A DNA stretch of 9,714 bases from Clostridia bacterium (GTDB lineage Bacteria > Bacillota_A > Clostridia > Oscillospirales > CAG-272), in the NCBI GenBank assembly GCA_017395725.1, contig JAFQOB010000022.1, positions 1-9,714 on the forward strand. Direction: 5' to 3'. Below the pieces are notes generated by a model. That model worked only from the letters and a program-made list of their open reading frames with translations, searched no databases and was not told the origin of the DNA. Shown piece by piece: positions 5,963 through 9,714 of this stretch (position 1 is its first letter; each line of letters opens with the position of its first letter). Position numbers and translations under genes: made by a program.

Positions 5963-5974
5963 TTACTTAATCCA

Positions 5975-5983
5975 AAGAGGGTG
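5975..5983 (+). promoter_or_regulatory. Strong ribosome-site-like sequence upstream of the annotated marR start
   Basis: AAAGAGGGTG is the only good Shine-Dalgarno match in the marR leader, yet lies more than 30 bases before the first in-frame ATG (6015). It sits just before an in-frame ATT at 5985. The nearby GTG at 5981 is in another frame and stops after seven codons. Confidence 0.45.
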
Positions 5984-6014
5984 TATTCATACGGAAAACA
6001 ATAGAAAGACGCTT

Positions 6015-6425
6015 ATGATGGCGTTGGGGAGAACACAAAAGGAGTGGGTCAACCACATGCGTAAGTGTGCGCTTGAGGTGGGAATACCCGACTCATACAG
6101 AATGATTATAATGTTCTTGTCTCGCCACGAGGGTGCAAATCAAAAGGAACTTGCAGAATTTGCGAATAAGACTACTGCGGCAATTAATCAAACCGTAAAG
6201 GAAATGCAGTCAAACGGTTATATCAAAATGGAAACAGACGAAAGCGACAGACGGTATACCAAGCTGTATTTAACCGAAAAAGGTTTGGAAAAGTCAACGC
6301 TTTTGCGTGAAAGACTTCACAAATCCGACGAAGTTATAACAAATATAATCGGCAGAGAAAGAGAAGACGAAATCGTCGCACTTTTAAACGATATACACAG
6401 GGTTATAAAGGAGGAGCTGATATGA
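6015..6425 (+). CDS. MarR-family transcriptional regulator of the ABC exporter operon
   Basis: From ATG 6015 the product has 136 residues with the MarR fold: N-terminal dimerisation helix (LGRTQKEWVNHM), winged helix-turn-helix at about 40-90 with recognition helix KTTAAINQTVKEM (52-64), a wing carrying the D-x2-D-R motif (D75, D78, R79) and LTEKG, then C-terminal dimerisation helices. The wing contacts the minor groove and the protein usually releases DNA on binding a small, often toxic, ligand. It overlaps the exporter gene by four bases (ATGA), so the two are coupled, and the palindrome on the promoter suggests it controls its own operon. An upstream ATT at 5985, behind a better ribosome site, would add ten residues (IHTENNRKTL), giving an N-terminus closer to what I would expect for this subfamily. 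ATG 6015 is kept as the conservative start. Confidence 0.88.
   Translation: MMALGRTQKEWVNHMRKCALEVGIPDSYRMIIMFLSRHEGANQKELAEFANKTTAAINQTVKEMQSNGYIKMETDESDRRYTKLYLTEKGLEKSTLLRERLHKSDEVITNIIGREREDEIVALLNDIHRVIKEELI
6407..6414 (+). promoter_or_regulatory. Near-perfect ribosome site inside the marR end
   Basis: AAAGGAGG lies within the last codons of marR, seven bases before ATG 6422. With the ATGA overlap it should give the exporter subunit efficient, coupled translation, probably at higher yield than the regulator. Confidence 0.8.
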
Positions 6426-8146
6426 TTTTTAAGTATCTGAAAAAGTATTGGTTCTTTTGCTTAATTGCCCCTTTGTTTATGATAGGCGAAGTGGCAATGG
6501 ACCTTATTCAGCCCGACCTTATGGGCGATATCGTTGACAACGGTGTTTTAAAGAATGATATAGGTTTAGTTCTCAATGTGGGAATAAAAATGATAGTCCT
6601 CGTATTGTTCGGCGGACTATGCGGTATGCTCTGCGGTGTATTTGCCAATTTAGCGGCTCAGCAGTTTGGAAATGACTTAAGAAAAGACGTATTTACGCGC
6701 ATAATGGGACTGTCATTTCAGCAGACCGACAAAATATCCACAGGCTCCCTTGTAACAAGACTTACGAATGACGTAACACAGGTTCAGAATATGGTTATGA
6801 TGGCGGTGCGTGGCTTTGTGCGTAACACCGTAATGTTTGCGGGTGGCATATTTATGCTATATAGACAGTCGCCGAAATTTGCACTTATTGCCGCTTGCGG
6901 ATTTCCTTTTGTTGCCGTGTTTGTAACGTTTTTTCTTAAAAAATCTGCTCCTATGTTTGCAATAGTGCAGAAGAAATTAGACGGTATAAACAACGTTATG
7001 CAAGAAGACGTGGCGGGTGCAAGAGTTGTAAAGGCTTATGTAAAAGAGGAACACGAGCTGAAACGCTTCGATACTGCAAACGAGGCATTGTGTAAGGTTA
7101 ATTTAAAGGTGCAGACGCTACTTGCTTTTATGGGACCTTGTATGAATATTGTGCTTAACGTTTGTATTGTTGTAGTTATTTTAGTAGGCGGAATAACCGT
7201 CAAAGAGGGCGGAGATATGTCGCCGGGACGTATTATGGCGGCGATAACCTACTTAGCGCAGATACTACACGGAATAATGTTTATGGCAAACATATTCCAG
7301 ACCTTTACCAGAGCGAAGGCATCTGCCGATAGAATCAGCGAGGTGCTTGACTGTCCCGAAATTATATTTGACGGCAAGTTTAACGAAGAGACAGAGCAAA
7401 AGGGTAAGATTGAATTTAGGAACGTTAGCTTTGCGTATCCCGAAACCTCGGGTAACAACGTTCTTGAAGATATTTCCTTTACCGTTGAACCCGGGGAAAC
7501 ATTGGCGATAATCGGCTCCACAGGCTGCGGAAAGACTTCCTTGGTAAACCTTATCCCCCGTTTTTATGACGTAACAAGCGGCGAAGTACTTATTGACGGT
7601 GTTAACGTTAAGGATTACAAGTTAAAGCAGTTAAGAGATAAGATTGCCGTTGTTTTGCAAAAGGCAGAGCTTTATTCAAGACCTATTGAGGCTAATATAA
7701 GATGGGGTAAGGATAGGGCGACACCTTGGGAGATAAAGAATGCGGCAGAGATAGCACAGGCAGACGGCTTTATTTGTGATACCGAGTATGGATATCATAC
7801 GATGGTATCAGAGGGAGGACACTCGCTGTCGGGCGGTCAAAAACAGAGAATATCCATATCACGTGCAATATTGAAGAATAGCGAAATACTTATTTTTGAT
7901 GATTCCACAAGTGCCCTTGACTTAAAGACCGAAGCGAAGTTATATTTGGAACTAAACAGCAAGTGCCCCGATATAACGAAGATTATAATAGCTCAGCGTA
8001 TAGCATCCATAAAGGGTGCAGACAGAATTGCCGTTCTCGATAGGGGTAAAATAGCGGCGCTCGGTACCCATAGGGAGCTTATGAAGACGTCGGAGATATA
8101 CCGAGATATTTATAATTCACAGCTTAAGGAGGGTAGCGAGGAATAA
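6422..8146 (+). CDS. ABC exporter half-transporter with a degenerate ATPase site (BmrC/TM287-like subunit)
   Basis: The 574-residue product is a fused membrane-ATPase half-transporter of the multidrug type. Six membrane helices lie at about 10-30, 52-76, 133-148, 152-172, 238-260 and 270-293. The nucleotide-binding domain has the A-loop Tyr (Y339), Walker A GSTGCGKT (365-372), Q-loop Q413, a canonical signature LSGGQ (469-473), Walker B ILIFDD (489-494) and D-loop SALD. Two catalytic positions are changed: the Walker B glutamate is D494 and the switch histidine is Q525 (AQR instead of xHR). This is the known pattern of the subunit that supplies the degenerate site in heterodimeric exporters such as TM287/288 and BmrCD. 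The partner follows with a one-base overlap. Export of drugs or other hydrophobic compounds is likely; the substrate cannot be read from the sequence. Confidence 0.93.
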   Translation: MIFKYLKKYWFFCLIAPLFMIGEVAMDLIQPDLMGDIVDNGVLKNDIGLVLNVGIKMIVLVLFGGLCGMLCGVFANLAAQQFGNDLRKDVFTRIMGLSFQQTDKISTGSLVTRLTNDVTQVQNMVMMAVRGFVRNTVMFAGGIFMLYRQSPKFALIAACGFPFVAVFVTFFLKKSAPMFAIVQKKLDGINNVMQEDVAGARVVKAYVKEEHELKRFDTANEALCKVNLKVQTLLAFMGPCMNIVLNVCIVVVILVGGITVKEGGDMSPGRIMAAITYLAQILHGIMFMANIFQTFTRAKASADRISEVLDCPEIIFDGKFNEETEQKGKIEFRNVSFAYPETSGNNVLEDISFTVEPGETLAIIGSTGCGKTSLVNLIPRFYDVTSGEVLIDGVNVKDYKLKQLRDKIAVVLQKAELYSRPIEANIRWGKDRATPWEIKNAAEIAQADGFICDTEYGYHTMVSEGGHSLSGGQKQRISISRAILKNSEILIFDDSTSALDLKTEAKLYLELNSKCPDITKIIIAQRIASIKGADRIAVLDRGKIAALGTHRELMKTSEIYRDIYNSQLKEGSEE

Positions 8147-9714
8147 TGACTGATGAGATGAAAAACAACCTTCCAAAAGGCTTTGAAAAGCAGAATGATA
8201 ATCAGTTTGTTAAATACGGAATAGGCAGTAAGAAAGATGCACCTATGCAAATGGGTTTCCGTCCGGGCGGCAGGAGAGGTCCGGGAGCTATGGGACAGGC
8301 GATAGAAAAGCCCGCCGATGCAAAAAATACTCTGAAAAGAATGATGAAGTATTTTGGAAAGGCAAAAATGTTGCTATTTCCGCTGATGGTTGCCGTAATA
8401 CTTGTAACGTTGGCGGCACTTATTGCGCCTTCTCTGCAGGGGTATGCCATAGACTTTATAAAGGATAAAGAGTGGGGAAATTTATATAAGAGCTTGATAG
8501 CCCTTGCTGTTGTGTATGTTTTAAATATCGGCTTTGGTTTGGCGCAGTCGCTTTTGGCGGCACACTTGAGTCAGGCGATAGTAAAGCAGATGCGCCACGA
8601 CCTTTTCAAGAAGATTGATAACCTTTCCATAAAGTATCTTGATACCCATTCAAACGGCGATATAATGAGCCGTATGACCAATGACGTTGAGAACGTGTCA
8701 AATACGGTGTCGCAAAGTCTCGGTTCGTTGGTGTCGGGCGTTTTGACGGTAATAGGAACCGTTGCGATAATGTTTTATTATTGTTGGCAGTTGACTTTGA
8801 TAACAATGCTGACAGTTGTTCTTACGATATTTGTTACGGGACAGATGTCGAAGATAATGCGAAAGATTTATAGAAAACGTTCGCAGATGTTAGGAAGACT
8901 GAACGGACATTCCGAAGAGATGATTACGGGATATAAGTCAATCGTTGCATATAATAAGCAAGATGACGTTATTGACGAGTTTAATAAGACGAGCGACGAA
9001 CTAATGAAGGTAAGCATAAAGGCAGAGATTCTCGGTGGCTCAATGGGACCCATAATGAACTGCATATCGAATATCAGCTTTGTAATAGTTGCGGCATTCG
9101 GCGGATTTTTCTCATTGAAAGGCTTGATATCCATTGGTAAGATATCTGCATTTATAATATATGCGAAGCAGTTTTCGAGACCGATAAATGAGATAGCGAT
9201 GCTGTACGGCTCTTTGCAGACGGCGATAGCGGGAGCAGAAAGAGTGTTTGCTCTTATGGACCAACCTGATGAAGACAACAGCGGCGACGTTTCTATGGAT
9301 AACGTAAGGGGAGAGGTTGTATTTAAGAATGTAAACTTTTCTTATGTTCCCGAGAAGCAAGTGCTGTATGATTTTAACTTAGAGGTAAAACCGGGTCAAA
9401 AGATAGCGCTGGTTGGTGCTACGGGAAGCGGTAAGACGACGGTAGTAAATCTGTTGATGAGATTTTATCCCGTTGACTCAGGTGAGATATTGGTTGACGG
9501 AGTAAATATTCAGGATATAAAGAGAGACGAACTCAGAAAGAATATAGCGATAGTATTACAGGATACGGTGCTGTTTTCTGATACGATTGAAAACAATATA
9601 AAGTATGCGAATTTAGATGCGACAGAGGAACAGATGAAATATGCCGCAGAAATGAGCAATTCCGGATATTTTATAGAAAGACTTCCCGCGAAGTATAAAA
9701 CGTTTTTGAAACAG
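8146..9714 (+). CDS. Second ABC exporter half-transporter, partner of the preceding subunit (partial, cut by the window end)
   Basis: The frame opens at ATG 8146, overlapping the previous stop in TAATG, and stays open for 523 codons to the window edge. GAGG at 8138-8141 and AAGGAGG further back can serve as ribosome site; a second in-frame ATG at 8158 is possible. The first 60 or so residues form a soluble extension rich in Gly, Arg, Pro and Met (FRPGGRRGPGAMG), as in YheH/BmrD-type partners of clostridia. Membrane helices follow at about 74-98, 112-135, 194-213, 217-231, 300-322 and 328-345. The ATPase domain shows A-loop Y400, Walker A GATGSGKT (424-431) and Q-loop LQDTVLFSD (Q472). The window stops just before the signature motif, so Walker B and the switch His, expected to be canonical here, cannot be checked. 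Confidence 0.93.
   Translation, partial: MTDEMKNNLPKGFEKQNDNQFVKYGIGSKKDAPMQMGFRPGGRRGPGAMGQAIEKPADAKNTLKRMMKYFGKAKMLLFPLMVAVILVTLAALIAPSLQGYAIDFIKDKEWGNLYKSLIALAVVYVLNIGFGLAQSLLAAHLSQAIVKQMRHDLFKKIDNLSIKYLDTHSNGDIMSRMTNDVENVSNTVSQSLGSLVSGVLTVIGTVAIMFYYCWQLTLITMLTVVLTIFVTGQMSKIMRKIYRKRSQMLGRLNGHSEEMITGYKSIVAYNKQDDVIDEFNKTSDELMKVSIKAEILGGSMGPIMNCISNISFVIVAAFGGFFSLKGLISIGKISAFIIYAKQFSRPINEIAMLYGSLQTAIAGAERVFALMDQPDEDNSGDVSMDNVRGEVVFKNVNFSYVPEKQVLYDFNLEVKPGQKIALVGATGSGKTTVVNLLMRFYPVDSGEILVDGVNIQDIKRDELRKNIAIVLQDTVLFSDTIENNIKYANLDATEEQMKYAAEMSNSGYFIERLPAKYKTFLKQ

Larger units (their letters stand above)
5621..6014. other. AT-rich divergent intergenic region
   Basis: This 394-base stretch separates the divergent restriction operon and MarR-ABC operon. 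No open frame of useful length with a ribosome site is seen. It contains a plus-strand promoter-like site (5697-5725), a tandem octamer (5727-5750), two hairpins (5775-5849), and the MarR promoter with a palindrome (5917-5962). For the minus-strand operon only a weak promoter can be proposed: TTAAAA (5742-5747) and TATAAC (5718-5723) read on the minus strand with 18 bp between them, overlapping the octamer repeats. Confidence 0.6.

Noticed and set aside
8868..9278. 136-codon open frame on the minus strand opposite the second exporter gene
   Set aside because: It is opposite a well-supported ABC transporter coding frame and shows no recognisable domain.
1..9714. CRISPR array, tRNA/rRNA genes or insertion sequence ends
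   Set aside because: No regularly spaced repeats, no cloverleaf or rRNA-like stretch and no transposase fragment were seen on either strand.

Overview
The window looks like the chromosome of a low-GC, endospore-forming Firmicute of the class Clostridia. It is rich in ATA isoleucine codons, Shine-Dalgarno sites are strong, and it carries a SpoIIQ-like forespore protein behind a match to a sigma-F promoter. I cannot name a genus or species from the sequence.

Left part (1-1890, plus strand). The window opens in the last 31 codons of a ThiF/TcdA-like tRNA-modifying enzyme. Next is a membrane-anchored LytM/M23 protein that I read as SpoIIQ (207-962), closed by a clear intrinsic terminator. A sigma-A type promoter then starts a second unit: a long leader hairpin, a 49-codon open frame that is easily missed, and a soluble family I inorganic pyrophosphatase (ppa). 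A perfect 11-bp terminator hairpin separates it from the converging operon on its right.

Middle part (1889-5620, minus strand). This is a compact two-gene operon. The promoter-proximal gene encodes an unrecognised 313-residue protein with two N-terminal membrane helices and a long helical cytosolic domain. Fifteen bases later comes a complete 924-residue MmeI-like (type IIL/IIG) restriction-modification enzyme, with nuclease, methyltransferase and target-recognition regions in one chain. The opposite orientation, the position at a terminator between housekeeping genes and the more AT-rich first gene fit an acquired defence cassette. The pairing of the membrane protein with this enzyme is the best candidate here for something undescribed.

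Intergenic region (5621-6014). It is AT-rich and holds a promoter-like site on the plus strand, two hairpins with a mutually exclusive alternative pairing, a tandem octamer repeat, and a consensus promoter overlapped by a palindrome.

Right part (6015-9714, plus strand). A MarR-family regulator is translationally coupled (ATGA overlap) to an ABC exporter half-transporter with a degenerate ATPase site. That gene overlaps by one base (TAATG) the start of a second half-transporter, cut by the window end just before its signature motif should appear. This is the usual layout of a MarR-controlled heterodimeric multidrug-type exporter. The palindrome on the -10 box suggests autoregulation.
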